Shown piece after piece: positions 44,947-57,839 of a DNA stretch of 64,000 nt (position 1 is its first letter; every line of letters starts with the position of its first letter). The stretch is from the NCBI GenBank assembly GCA_012931725.1, contig CM022953.1, positions 59,103,354 to 59,167,353 on the forward strand, given 5' to 3'. The notes beneath the pieces were generated by a model, which had not been told where the DNA came from, ran no database searches, and was given only the letters and a program-made list of their open reading frames with translations. The DNA comes from Litsea cubeba (lineage: Eukaryota; Streptophyta; Magnoliopsida; Laurales; Lauraceae). The position numbers and the translations under genes are program-made.

Positions 44947-46360
44947 ACATGGACGAATCAAGTTAAAATAGCAAAAATACAAATGTTGACTACAAAATAT
45001 GAAGAACTCAAAATGCAAGGAGAAGAAACCTTTGATGAGTTCTATACAAAATTTATGGAGATTGTCAACTCCCTCATAGGTCTAGGAGAAAAGATGGATG
45101 AATCTAAAGCTATTAGAAAAATCTTAAGATCTCTCCTGAAAGTAAAAATGTTGACACGATCAAAATTGAAGAACTTAGAGGAAATCTTCTTACTTATGAA
45201 TTAGACTTTGAAGTCCCTAGCAAGAAGAAAGGTGTAGCTCTTAGCTCCCAACATAAAGAAAATAATAATGAGAGTGAGAGAGTGATGAAGACATAGTCAT
45301 GCTCACTAGGAAGGTTAAAACTTTTTTAAAGAACAAAAAGAACTTCAAAAATTCTGAGGAATCAAGAAATGAAAATTTTCAGAGGAACTCTAGGGGATCT
45401 TTTATCAAGAAGGATGTGCAATGTTACAATTGTAAAGGGTTTGGTCACATCGCTCAAAATTGCTCTACCCCTTGAGAGTCGGAAAAGAAAGATAAGAAAG
45501 GAAAGAAAGTTTTAAACATAACTTGGGATGATGTTGAAGATGAATGTAGTGACAATGATGAACCTCAAAATGATGAAGATAATGATAACTCCACCTCTTG
45601 GCTTCTATTTACACCTATTGAAGAAAATGAAGATCATAATGTACTAATAGAAGACACCATAGGGAAAGAGGAAGCAAATGATGAAAATGATGAAGACGAT
45701 ATACATCAAGCCTATGAGGAGCTATATGATCTATGTGAAGTCATGACCAAGAAGAACAAAAGTTTAAAAGTCGAATCTAAAAGGCTTGTGAATGATGTAA
45801 ATGCTTTGAAAGATCAATTAACTTTGAAAGACAATGAGATAAAAAAATGTTCAATCTAAGTTGACTACTTCTAATAACAACTAAAGCTGAAAAAGAAATT
45901 CATAAATTACAATGTTTACTAGAATCTAGTCAACAAGAATCAGAATCTCTTCAAATGAAACTCGAAAAGGGAAAACATGTTGTTGATAAATTTACCTTAG
46001 GAAATGACAAATTTTACCAAATGTGTGGCATGAACAAAATTTATGGTAACAAGAGAATGCTCCTCTAGTAGCAAGAAGAATAGCTTTCAACATATTACTA
46101 GGACTCATCTCAAACCAATAGACAAAAACTTTTTTACCTCTAGATGGACTTGTCATTTTTATAATCATATTGGTCATCTAGTTCTCAATTGTCCCTTTGA
46201 AATTAGGCTGTCTCAAAATCATCCCTCTAGAGCTCTTTTTAAGTTTGTTCGCAAAACCACTACCTCTACATTCATTAAGGCTACTTGGATTGAAAAAGAG
46301 AAAAGTTTCAAGAACTTCTTAGTTTAAACCGCTTTAAAAGTTAAGGAAAAGTCTAGATGG
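44947..46360 (+). pseudogene. Plus-strand copia: gag, broken
   Basis: The frame to 45204 carries KIQMLTTKYEELKMQGEE and AIRKILRSLL (UBN2). A CCHC knuckle (CYNCKGFGHIAQNC) is at about 45420-45465, then an acidic coiled-coil-like part (45600-45990) and a second knuckle (CHFYNHIGHLVLNC, 46150-46195). Several stops (for example 45472) and frame changes occur. The N-terminus is cut by the Tat LTR. Confidence 0.75.
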
Positions 46361-47887
46361 TTTTTGGATAGTGGATGCTCCAAACATATGACTCGAGGCC
46401 GTTCTAGATTTATCTCTCTTGAGAACTATGATGGAGGAAATGTGTCATTTGGAGACAACCGGAAGGCTCAAATTATTGGAAAAGGTTGTGTTGGAGGAGA
46501 TCAAATGCCTACCTTAAAAGATGTTTTCCTTGTGGATGGCTTAAAGCATAATCTTCTGAGTATTAGTCAGTAATGTGACAAAGGAAACAAAGTTATATTT
46601 GATAGCAAATCTTCCAAAGTTCTAAATGAGAAATCCCACAAAGTTTTACTCACTGGATTACGGACTAAAGATAACATCTACACTATAGAAGAATACTGTG
46701 AAAATGAATCCATGAGTTTAATGACAAAGGATCAAGAAAACTAGTTGTGGCATCAAAGAATGGGTCATATAAATTACAAATTGATGAAGATCTTATCCAA
46801 GAAAGAAGTTGTTAGAGGAATGCCCAAATTAGATGATTTTAAATCTGAATTGTATAAAGCTTGTCAAATGGGTAAGCAAATCAAGAAAAGCTTTAAAGGT
46901 CTAAAAGATATATCCTCTTCTCGTCCCCTTGAGCTCATTCATATGGACCTTATAGGACCTGCATCTATTCAGAGTATTGGTGGGAGAAAGTATATCCTGG
47001 TTACGGTTGATGACTATTCTAGATTTGGATGGGTAGCCTTTCTTCATGCAAAATCTGATGCAGTAGATAATATTATAAGGATTTGCAAGAAAATTCAAGT
47101 TGAGAAGGATTGCAAAATCAAGAAGATAAGAAGTGATCATGGAGGAGAATTTGAAAATGAAAGATTTGTAGATTTCTGTGAAAGCCATGGGATTAATCAT
47201 CAATTTTCTGCTCCAAAAACCCCTCAGCAAAATGGAGTGGCTGAAAGAAGGAATAGAGTTATCCAAGAAATGGCTAGAACTTTACTTAATGAGAAAACTC
47301 TCGCTCGCAATTTATGGGCTGAAGCTATCAATACTGTTTTCTATCTTATTAATCGTGTTTATTTGACAAAGAACACTAACAAAACTCCTTATGAGCTATA
47401 TTTTGGAAGAAAACCAAATCTTGGGTATTTAAAAGTGTTTGGTAGTAAGTGCTATATTTTAAGTGATAGAGAGCAGTTGGAAAAGTTTGATTCTAAATCT
47501 GATGAAGGGATCTTCTTAGGATATTCTGATAAGAGAAAGGCTTATCGAGTGTTCAATCTCAGAACCATGACTGTAATGGAATCAGCTCACGTTGTCATTT
47601 ATGAGATTAATAAAATTAAGAAAGCTCTTCATGATGATGAAGAAGTGACCTTAGTTGAGCAAGCTACCCCATCTGAAATTGAACATGAAATCCCCTCTAC
47701 TTCTACTATACCCACAAAGTTATTAAAAGATCACAACTTGGATAATATCATTGGAGACATCAAAAGTGGGGTCATGACAAGAAGACAGGTTCATAATCTG
47801 TGTGCTCACTACTCTTTTGTTTCACAAATTGAGCCCAAGAACTTCACTGAAGCAGAAACCAAGTCTGAATGGATTGATGTCAAGTAA
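46355..47887 (+). pseudogene. Plus-strand copia: protease and integrase
   Basis: Protease: FLDSGCSKHMTRG near 46362, GNVSFGDNRKA, then HNLLSISQ and a TAA at 46571. Integrase frame 46745-47887 (380 codons): zinc finger with LWHQRMGH and KACQMGK (one Cys replaced), catalytic D in IHMDLIGP, D in IRSDHGGEF, E in NGVAERRNR, and the later KVFGSKCY and EGIFLGYSDKRKAY segments that end copia integrase. The catalytic triad is intact; the frame closes at 47885 before RT. Confidence 0.85.
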
Positions 47888-48237
47888 GATGAATTAAATC
47901 AGTTTAAAAAGAATGAGGTGTGGGATCTTGTACCTCTACCTAAAGGCAAAAGTCAAATTGGCACTAAATGGATTTTTGAGAACAAGCTTGATGATCGGGA
48001 AATGTGATAAGGAACAAAGCTAGACTTGTAGCCAAAGGATACGCTCAAGTTGAAGGAGTTGATTTTGAGGAAACCTTTGCTCCTGTAGCTCGTTTGGAGT
48101 CTATTCGAATTTTATTACCTTATGCTAATAGCATGAGAATTAAATTGTTTCAGATGGATGTGAAGAGTGCCTTTTTAAATGGTGAAATAGAGGAAGAAGT
48201 TTATGTTACCCAACCTGAAGGTTTTGAAGATCCTCAT
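47888..48237 (+). pseudogene. Plus-strand copia: start of RT, cut by the LARD element
   Basis: NKARLVAKGYAQVEGVDFEE, FAPVARLESIRILL, FQMDVKSAFLNGEIEEEVYV and QPEGFEDPH up to 48237, where the LARD LTR begins. First catalytic Asp present, YVDD beyond the break. A short frame change is near 48000. Confidence 0.85.
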
Positions 48238-49472
48238 TGTCACGCCCCGAAACCGGGACCTGCAGCGAACCGATCTCGGGGTGCGAAATTTTGGAATAAT
48301 TTGAAACTTTTTGTTATAGTTCCCAAGATCCGCGTGAATGAGGATAATCACATCCCAACACGATCAGAGTATATTTTTTTCGCGGAAGCTAATCATGGTG
48401 TTACGACCCGGAATCCGTGGCCATCGGGTTCCGTGTCGTACGCAACCAATATCACAAAGCCATCAATAAACAGACTGGCATAAATCATACATCGGAGCAC
48501 ACTGAGCTGGTAGTAACAAACTATTATTTCCCACATATTCAAGTTACAATTAACAGATGTCTTAATTACAAACCCAAAGAAAAAAGGCTAACATAGCCAT
48601 ACAAAAATATAACCAACTAAACAGAAATACTACCCTCAAAGGATTTGATACGAACTCCGGTGCCAAACTTGACATCTAGATGATATCAATGGGCAGCCTC
48701 TCACGTCAGACCGGCGGTCCCACCGCCTCCTCTGATCAAACACCTACAAACAGAAAAGAGAAGAAACTGGCACCAAACAAAAGGGTCAGACACGACGGTC
48801 TGGCAAGCAAATAAACAAATAATATGAACAAAAGAACATATATAAACCTGACGAAATCATCGTAAAACCGAATAAATAGGCTAAACAATAATGACAATAA
48901 AGCATGCTAAAATGATCGAAGACCGAACATAAATGTCAAAACAAGTAAAAGAACAATATCAGATGTACGAATATCTCGAAAGATTAAAAGCCTGCATAAA
49001 ACATTTAATCGTCGGAAATACATTTCAAATCCTGAATAATAGCGACAATATGATAAACGATCGATATCGTAAACATTAACTAAATCAAAACATAAAGAGT
49101 ATAACCCATAAGAATCATAAAACAAAGTAATATGCAGATAAAACCTAGGCGACCACAAATAGCTAAATCCTCCTATTACCGAAGTGATAAGAGCAGACAG
49201 AGCGTAGCCACTGAACGTGGTACTAAACAGAGGATCAGAACCGTAGCCATACAAATGGGACCGGCAGATCAAAAGTATCAGAACCGTAGCCATACAAATG
49301 GGACCGGCAGATAATTACCGTTGCCATGGTCGGTACAGACAGAATCCAAGCTGCAGCTGGCGGACAGAGTAAAGATCCCAAGCCGGGTGATCAGCCCGAC
49401 AAGGTGATCTAAGCCTAGTGGTGCCTTTAGTTTCCAAAACTCGAACGGATACAAATCTAACATAATACTAAT

Positions 49473-49611
49473 CCCTTTGGCTCAGGGGCTCGCACCACAT
49501 AGCTCTGGCCCCGTCTTGCCTCGGGGTTTTGTTTTCGAAGTCATAGCCTCTTTGGCTCATGGGCTCGCACCACATAGCTCTGGCCCCGTCTTGCCTCGAG
49601 GTTTTATTTTC
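49473..49611. repeat. 78-bp duplication in the LARD LTR
   Basis: CTTTGGCTCAGGGGCTCGCA and CTTTGGCTCATGGGCTCGCA open two near-identical units. The same pair is in the other LTR at 55771-55909. Confidence 0.9.
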
Positions 49612-50134
49612 AAATACGAGTCTTATCAAAACAATAATCTCATCGAAGAAATCCCGAATGTGACGAACATACTCCAAATCTCTTTTCAAATCGAATCGGA
49701 GAAAACATACGAATATCTATGGTAAACCGTTCAAATACGCATCGAGGTGATTTGTATAAAATCATACGAGCAACCCTTTCGAGCATGGGAAGACACATGA
49801 TTTTATAACAAATCATCGATGCTATTTAAATTAGTTCACCAAAGAAATCAAATGCAAATACAAATACAAATACCAATAGATTTTTCTGACTTGAAATGGA
49901 ATGGACAGTGGAGAATGACTTAATGACTTCCAAGGAACCATCTCAATGCACATTTAACCTTTAAACATTGATAAATAAAGAATGTGTCTGATGCCAATGA
50001 AAATCCATAATGTTTAAATGATAAAGTGCGCATTGAGACACGAAAGGTTCCCGGATAATTCCACATACACTCATTCTCACATCATTTCCATTTCACGAAT
50101 TTCCAAGTAATACAAGTAGTCCCAAAATCTCTTT

Positions 50135-50811
50135 AAAAACAGGCCCATAACTGACCCTAATCCAAGTCCAATAGTCCTTAATGACAATCCAAAAACCAAC
50201 CTTAATCAAGCCTACAAGACAAGTTTTAAATCGGTCCAAAACTAATCCTTGAATATCTCACAAACAAATTCTTAAAAACTAATCCAAACTAATCTTTGAA
50301 TGACCTACAAAACAGGTTTTGAAAACAGCCCAAAACCAAACTTGAATTGCCCACAAAACAGATTTTTAAATCCGCCCAAAACTAGACCTGAACCAGGCCC
50401 ACAAACAGATTTTTAAAACAACCCAAAACTAGACCTGAACCAGGCCCACAAATAGATTTTTAAACAGCCCCAAAGCTAAACTTAAATGGCCCACAAACAT
50501 ACCTTAAAACAGCCCCACAACTAAACATTTATTGGCCCACAAAACAAATTTTTAAAAACAGCCCAAGACTAAACTCGAATGGCCCACAAAACTGATTTTT
50601 AAAACATAGTCCAAATTAAACTGAACAGGCCCAAAAACAGGTCTTAAAACAGTCCAATATCAGGCCCTGAAATGGCCCAATATCAGGTCTTGAAATGGCC
50701 CAAAAACAGGTTGGGAATTGGCCTAAAAACCAGCTGGAACAGGGCCTTAAACAGGCGGAAAACAGACCTCAAAACAGGCCTTAAACAGCCCAGGAATTGG
50801 GCCAAAAACTG
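50135..50811. repeat. Minisatellite in the LARD LTR
   Basis: About 13 degenerate units of 40-55 bp built on GGCCCACAAACAGATTTTTAAAACA and CCAAAACTA. The same block is at 56430-57109. Confidence 0.8.
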
Positions 50812-50828
50812 CCCATTCCAGAAGCCTG

Positions 50829-50864
50829 GCTCGCTATAGCGAGCCCAAGCTCGCTATAGCGAGC
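50829..50864. repeat. Paired 16-bp palindromes
   Basis: GCTCGCTATAGCGAGC at 50829-50844 and again at 50849-50864, four bases apart. The flanks (GAAGCCTG and TGGGCTTC) also pair, so about 52 bases can fold as one or two hairpins. Confidence 0.95.
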
Positions 50865-51754
50865 TGGGCTTCTGTCCAGCCCGTGCAGGGAGGGTTTTCT
50901 CCCCTTTTTTTTCCATCTTTTCCATCCTTTTTTATCCTTTTTCATTCCCAATCTTTCATACAAGTTTCCTAGATCCTTTGGGCCCTTCCTTGACCTTCCA
51001 AACTCATCAATCACCATTCATTAATCTATCTAATTGATCAAACACAACCCTTTTTAAAAATCAAAGTTTTCCCCATACTCATGAACACTTACCTTTAACA
51101 CAAGAAGTCCAAATTTTCAAAGAAAACCATAATGAAAGCAAACTTCCCATGCATGGTAAACAAAACATATATTGAAATCAATGCAACAATGGTCCATTCC
51201 ATCAAAGTAGATCCATAAATCAAAGAAGATTAACCCATAAGAAGAAAAAATCATAAAATAGAACCAAATGAGAGAAACCATCATATTAATTGGAAATCTA
51301 CTTGCCTCAAGCCTCAATGAAGGCTAAGATGCACTCCCAACCATGCTCTAGGGTCTCAAGCTCCCAAAATCACAAAACCCCCAAATAGCTCATGGAAAAA
51401 CCCTAGAAAACAAATCCATTTCCGAATTTCCATGAAAACCCATTGCATGAGAGATGAAAACACTCAAAATGAGGAGGAAAACAAAGATCTAAAGAAAAGA
51501 AAACCATTGCTAACCTTTGGGTGTTCCAAATAAGAAGAAGGGCTTGAAGAGGAGGGTTGTCCTAGCCCAATGTTCTTGAAAATGGGGTCTTTGGAATGCT
51601 TGAGAGTTGGGGAAGAAGAAGGTGAGATCAAATCTCCATGAAAGCTCCAAGGGAGAGGTGTTTCAGATGAGAGAGAAAGAATGGGAAGAGAGGGAAAGAG
51701 CCCTAGCTCAAACCCTTGCTGGAAACGAATGAAGGAGAAGAAGAGAGGGTTTCC

Positions 51755-51766
51755 CCTCTTATAAGG
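51755..51766 (-). promoter_or_regulatory. TATA box of the LARD LTR
   Basis: Minus strand CCTTATAAGAGG, in a suitable place (about 500 bases into the LTR) for the start of element RNA. Confidence 0.5.
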
Positions 51767-52253
51767 TGGGTCTTGTGGGCCCCGGTCTTCATCAAGCTAA
51801 AAATGGTATATGCGGGCCCCGAATGAAAACGACGAAGAAGACAAAAACGATCGGCGAAATATCTACTTTCCAAAAAGTATATTTTCCCCAATTTCTGAAA
51901 TTTTCGAAATTCATGGACAGATTTCATGTGAAAGGTCAGTTTTGCCCTTTTCCTCGAAAAACGTGATTTCTGAGTATCAAATCAAAATGATCAAAACATG
52001 AAAGTTGTTAAACTTCATAAAATGAGTCAAAATACACCAAATCCAGAATTTTTAGAAATCAAAAGTAATTTCCCATAAAAATACATATCAAAAGACCGGG
52101 TCAAACCAAAGTCAACGGTCTACCAAATTTCAAAGACTAAGGAAAAATCTAGTCAAACTCAAAAATGCGGTCAAACTAAATCAAATCTCACTTAAAAAGC
52201 TAAACCACGATTAAAACAATGCTAAACAAAAGGATTGGGGTCGGGATCTTACA

Positions 52254-52266
52254 TCCTCCCCCCCTT
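52254..52266 (-). other. Polypurine tract of the LARD element
   Basis: Minus strand AAGGGGGGGAGGA, abutting the 3' LTR start TGTAAGATC. Confidence 0.85.
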
Positions 52267-54514
52267 AGAATCCATTTGGTCCTCCAAATGGCTTGAACCA
52301 AATCAAAATCAAAAACCCAAAAGACAAACGAAAACACTGACACCCTATGCTAGACCTCGGCAACTGAGAGACCTCCTCTTAACACAGCTGACGGTGAGAT
52401 GCACGGTCGACCACATTCTGATTCGGTTGAGGCTTCACACTAATCCACATATCTGCTCAAAACATGCTCCTCTGCCCAAACTAGAATTCAACAATTTTTC
52501 TAAGCATCCTTGGTGTCATCTGTCATTCCTGTACTGGATCAATCCTTTTACTTATCTCATCAGTCACTGTCGGTTCAAGAACTGCTAATTCTGCCTCTTT
52601 CTATCACTTTGGGATTCTGTGCCTTACGTCCTTCAAAGCTGTACACGGCGCTCCCGACGCTTGTACGAAGATGTGATCGCAGATATGTTTTCTCTGAAAT
52701 AATTCCCACTTCAAAAATTCCTGGAATTCCATATACCTACTTACACTGTACCATTCAGACTCTGGCTTCTAAGAATATCGTCAATACTTCTTCATTCCGA
52801 AGTCACAACTCCAAATTCTAATCTTTCTGTGCTGTACTCAGAATTCTTGTCCACATCCGATTCTATCTATTTGCTGCTCTTGATCTCTTACCTGATACAG
52901 TGTTATCAACAAGAATATATTTGCCAAATCTGATGTCAATCCCCGAAGAACTGAAACTTTCAATCCCTGTCTTGAATGATGTTGATTCTCTCGTAGATCC
53001 AACTTTGTCCTCAACTGAACTAGTACACATCCGGACATTCATCATCCCTTCACTTCATACACCTCCGAACTCCAACCAAAGGCTACTACAACTCATCCAT
53101 TCAATGCGAAACAAATCTTAAAATTTTAAACATAGGGACTAAAACTATTACTTAGCTAAATCTCATTACTTTAAAACATAGTAGAAACCGAACCTTCAAA
53201 TCATCAAGTAGAACTTAATAAATAAAGTTTATCAAAGTTTGAATATGAAACAACATTATTCGTTTTGAAATTCCTATTTTTATAACTCAACAAATCATTG
53301 AAATACTCAACATTTCAAATTAGGATTTCAAAAATAATTCAAATTCATATAGTATAACCATGCCTTAAGTTTTATTGAAATCCATTTCCAACCAAACATG
53401 TACAAAATCTCAAAATCATCAAGGTTTTGAAATGTAAGAGTCAATATTTAAGAAAATTAATACAAGAGCAAAATTTTCAAGATCATTGTGTAACAATGTC
53501 TTAAGAAGATTAAATAAAAATTCGAAACACAAGTCCTTATGAAAACCAAATCATGCGACTCATGAAAAGAGTATAATAATATAGTTTATTTCAAAATAAG
53601 CCTTAAAGAAGAAACATAAATCCATTTTTAAAACACCACAAGGATAAATCATAGATATTAATGAAAACATAACAAAGATGAAAATGTCAAGAAAATCATT
53701 TTAAATAAGAAATGGACATCCAAATTACTGAGGTACTCCCTCGCATCTGCACGCTGTCCAATCCAATACCTTAAAAGTCGGTGAAATCCATAAGGTTTCC
53801 TCTACTGCCAAAAGTTATCTTGACTACAACTAGCCATCCACTTAGTATCCCTGCTGAACCAACTACACTGGCTACGCTACGAGTTACCAAAATTCTCAAC
53901 CAAAACCATGACCATGCTCGTCGAATCCGGGGAAATCCCTGAGTTCCTTGCACCACTCCAAATCTTACTAACTAAGGTCACTTCTCCCTTCATCAAAATT
54001 GCCAACTAATGTGTCTCCTGCAGTCCTTCATCTTGGAAAGATGGTCTGAGTTCCCCCAAAATTTCACATTTACTTACCTTAGTACGCTGCATGACGATCT
54101 CCAATTAGCTGAAAGGGGATCTTCAACTACTGCTCGAGTCCAACTCTGACGGGCAAACGCACAAGTCTTCTCTCAATAACCACATGAAGATGCTGAAGGC
54201 TGAAAGTCTGCTGATGTTTTCCGAAAACAACATACTGAATCCACGAGGTTCTCAGTCTCCGACACAAATAAAGATAAAAGACACCGAACAAGAGCATGGA
54301 GATTTTTAAATTCTCCACCACTAAAGAGGAAATTTGGTCATCCAAATCTCCTAACAACACGAACTAAAAGGAAAGACAAGCAAAATCTCCCGAACTGAAA
54401 GAAAAGCCGACTCAAATCCAACGAAACAAAGACACGAGAAAACAAATCGACACAATCTAACGAATCCTCACCACACGTCTTAATGTCTCTAGAGTATTTT
54501 ATTTCCTAGAAACT
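52267..54514 (-). other. LARD internal region, non-coding
   Basis: 2.25 kb with no frame longer than about 120 codons and none with a gag, protease, RT or integrase motif. Short plus-strand frames (52235-52588, 52510-52821) have no recognisable features. I see no repeats of note. It presumably carries packaging signals. Confidence 0.7.
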
Positions 54515-54531
54515 AACCAGCTCTGATACCA
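54515..54531 (-). other. Primer binding site of the LARD element
   Basis: Minus strand TGGTATCAGAGCTGGTT, initiator-Met type, four bases from the LTR. Confidence 0.9.
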
Positions 54532-54535
54532 AACC

Positions 54536-57109
54536 TGTCACGCCCCGAAACCGGGACCTGCAGCGAACCGATCTCGGGGTGCGAAATTTTGGAATAATTT
54601 GAAACTTTTTGTTATAGTTCCCAAGATCCGCGTGAATGAGGATAATCACATCCCAACACGATCAGAGTATATTTTTTTCGCGGAAGCTAATCATGGTGTT
54701 ACGACCCGGAATCCGTGGCCATCGGGTTCCGTGTCGTACGCAACCAATATCACAAAGCCATCAATAAACAGACTGGCATAAATCATACATCGGAGCACAC
54801 TGAGCTGGTAGTAACAAACTATTATTTCCCACATATTCAAGTTACAATTAACAGATGTCTTAATTACAAACCCAAAGAAAAAAGGCTAACATAGCCATAC
54901 AAAAATATAACCAACTAAACAGAAATACTACCCTCAAAGGATTTGATACGAACTCCGGTGCCAAACTTGACATCTAGATGATATCAACGGGCAGCCTCTC
55001 ACGTCAGACTGGCGGTCCCACCGCCTCCTCTGATCAAACACCTACAAACAGAAAAGAGAAGAAACTGGCACCAAACAAAAGGGTCAGACACGACGGTCTG
55101 GCAAGCAAATAAACAAATAATATGAACAAAAGAACATATATAAACCTGACGAAATCATCGTAAAACCGAATAAATAGGCTAAACAATAATGACAATAAAG
55201 CATGCTAAAATGATCGAAGACCGAACATAAATGTCAAAACAAGTAAAAGAACAATATCAGATGTACGAATATCTCGAAAGATTAAAAGCCTGCATAAAAC
55301 ATTTAATCGTCGGAAATACATTTCAAATCCTGAATAATAGCGACAATATGATAAACGATCGATATCGTAAACATTAACTAAATCAAAACATAAAGAGTAT
55401 AACCCATAAGAATCATAAAACAAAGTAATATGCAGATAAAACCTAGGCGACCACAAATAGCTAAATCCTCCTATTACCGAAGTGATAAGAGCAGACAGAG
55501 CGTAGCCACTGAACGTGGTACTAAACAGAGGATCAGAACCGTAGCCATACAAATGGGACCGGCAGATCAAAAGTATCAGAACCGTAGCCATACAAATGGG
55601 ACCGGCAGATAATTACCGTTGCCATGGTCGGTACAGACAGAATCCAAGCTGCAGCTGGCGGACAGAGTAAAGATCCCAAGCCGGGTGATCAGCCCGACAA
55701 GGTGACCTAAGCCTAGTGGTGCCTTTAGTTTTCAAAACTCGAACGGATACAAATCTAACATAATACTAATCCCTTTGGCTCAGGGGCTCGCACCACATAG
55801 CTCTGGCCCCGTCTTGCCTCGGGGTTTTGTTTTCGAAGTCATAGCCTCTTTGGCTCATGGGCTCGCACCACATAGCTCTGGCCCCGTCTTGCCTCGAGGT
55901 TTTATTTTCAAATACGAGTCTTATCAAAACAATAATCTCATCGAAGAAATCCCGAATGTGACGAACATACTCCAAATCTCTTTTCAAATCGAATCGGAGA
56001 AAACATACGAATATCTATGGTAAACCGTTCAAATACGCATCGAGGTGATTTGTATAAAATCATACGAGCAACCCTTTCGAGCATGGGAAGACACATGATT
56101 TTATAACAAATCATCGATGCTATTTAAATTAGTTCACCAAAGAAATCAAATGCAAATACAAATACAAATACCAATAGATTTTTCTGACTTGAAATGGAAT
56201 GGACAGTGGAGAATGACTTAATGACTTCCAAGGAACCATCTCAATGCACATTTAACCTTTAAACATTGATAAATAAAGAATGTGTCTGATGCCAATGAAA
56301 ATCCATAATGTTTAAATGATAAAGTGCGCATTGAGACACGAAAGGTTCCCGGATAATTCCACATACACTCATTCTCACATCATTCCCATTTCACGAATTT
56401 CCAAGTAATACAAGTAGTCCCAAAATCTCTTTAAAACAGGCCCATAACTGACCCTAATCCAAGTCCAATAGTCCTTAATGACAATCCAAAAACCAACCTT
56501 AATCAAGCCTACAAGACAAGTTTTAAATCGGTCCAAAACTAATCCTTGAATATCTCACAAACAAATTCTTAAAAACTAATCCAAACTAATCTTTGAATGA
56601 CCTACAAAACAGGTTTTGAAAACAGCCCAAAACCAAACTTGAATTGCCCACAAAACAGATTTTTAAATCCGCCCAAAACTAGACCTGAACCAGGCCCACA
56701 AACAGATTTTTAAAACAACCCAAAACTAGACCTGAACCAGGCCCACAAATAGATTTTTAAACAGCCCCAAAGCTAAACTTAAATGGCCCACAAACATACC
56801 TTAAAACAGCCCCACAACTAAACATTTATTGGCCCACAAAACAAATTTTTAAAAACAGCCCAAGACTAAACTCGAATGGCCCACAAAACTGATTTTTAAA
56901 ACACAGTCCAAAATTAAACTGAACAGGCCCAAAAACAGGTCTTAAAACAGTCCAATATCAGGCCCTGAAATGGCCCAATATCAGGTCTTGAAATGGCCCA
57001 AAAACAGGTTGGGAATTGGCCTAAAAACCAGCTGGAACAGGGCCTTAAACAGGCGGAAAACAGACCTCAAAACAGGCCTTAAACAGCCCAGGAATTGGGC
57101 CAAAAACTG
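54536..57109 (-). repeat. 5' LTR of the LARD-like element, interrupted
   Basis: First 2574 bases (plus orientation) of the LTR, near-identical to 48238-50811: by eye six C/T substitutions and two single-base indels. Continues past the copia insertion, outside the window. Confidence 0.9.
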
Positions 57110-57705
57110 TGTTGGATACCACGATCACTGAGAGGGGGGGTGAATCAGTGATTTCTAAAAACAGGTCCAATTCAACAACAAAACAAGTCAAACCACACAA
57201 TGACACCAGATTTAACGTGGTTCACCGAAAGGCTACGTCCACGGTTCAAAGACTGTCCGAACACCAATCCGGGACAGATCTGAATCTTATTTAGTCGCAC
57301 CAACGACAAAGAGCACCAACCCTTAGTTTCGGATAGCACCAACTATCTAGGAAGCACCGACTCCCTTTACAATTTATCTGCACCCACAGATAGGATCACC
57401 AAACCCTAAACACCAAGCACCAACTTGATGTAAAAACATAATAGAAGATAAATTCTGTCTACAGCCCTTCCCCTCTACAATTCTCTCTCTCTCAATCCCT
57501 TACAAATTGAAATCTAAAGCATAAAAGAGAGACACTTAACTCATGGACGAATCACCATCTTCTAGAGCATAATCTCGTCCACAATTGCTGTAGAAAACGT
57601 CTGATAATGCAGCAACACAGTAACACAGCACCAGCACTCTTCTTCTCTCCAAAACTCTCTCTAAAACTCTTCTCTTCTGGTGTCTCTTCTGATCGACCCA
57701 TACAT

Positions 57706-57718
57706 GCCTTTATATAGG
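57706..57718 (-). promoter_or_regulatory. TATA box of the copia 3' LTR
   Basis: Minus strand CCTATATAAAGGC, conserved in all three LTRs of the family here. Confidence 0.65.
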
Positions 57719-57839
57719 TTTTGATAACCCTTAATTGTATTTAAAACGGGCTACAATTCGTTTAGAAAGAGTCCCAAACAAATTAGATAAGTGTGCTGAA
57801 TTTTCGTGCAAAACTTCTAATTCTGCGCAACTCTGGTTC

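Larger units (their letters stand above)
44947..48237 (+). mobile_element. Plus-strand Ty1/copia element, both ends missing
   Basis: Starts inside gag (next to the Tat LTR) and ends inside RT (at the LARD LTR). Domain order gag, zinc knuckles, protease, integrase, RT is that of Ty1/copia. The broken RT frame continues into the LARD LTR as CHAPKPG. The missing RT remainder should lie past 64000, beyond the nested elements. It is a different family from the minus-strand copia elements in this window. Confidence 0.88.
48238..52253 (-). repeat. 3' LTR of the LARD-like element
   Basis: 4016 bp, TGTCACGCCCC...GATCTTACA on the plus strand. It contains a duplicated 78-bp unit (49473-49611), a two-copy 46-bp unit (49226-49312), the minisatellite 50135-50811, two palindromes at 50829-50864 and a TATA box at 51755-51766. 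ORFs inside (for example 48907-49293) are repeated in the other LTR only because the LTRs are the same and I do not read them as genes. Confidence 0.9.
48238..57109 (-). mobile_element. LARD-like gypsy-type element, non-coding, 4-kb LTRs
   Basis: Two near-identical LTRs (48238-52253 complete; 54536-57109 cut by a copia insertion) around a 2.3-kb internal part with no polyprotein. Ends TGT...ACA, initiator-Met primer site on the right, polypurine tract on the left. These define a minus-strand element that can be moved only by proteins of another element, fitting a large retrotransposon derivative (LARD). The LTR type (GGGGCGTGACA) suggests a Tekay/Del parent. It lies in the RT of the plus-strand copia. 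Confidence 0.85.

Noticed and set aside
48907..49293. 128-codon minus-strand frame, hydrophobic, repeated at 55205-55591
   Set aside because: It is kept only because both copies lie in near-identical LTRs. It has no recognisable domain, and the frame is not under visible constraint.
49226..49312. Direct repeats with constant spacing, CRISPR-like at first sight
   Set aside because: Only two units of 46 bases inside a plant LTR; not an array with unique spacers.
52235..53121. Short plus-strand frames in the LARD interior
   Set aside because: None exceeds 120 codons, none has a motif, and one overlaps the LTR edge and polypurine tract.
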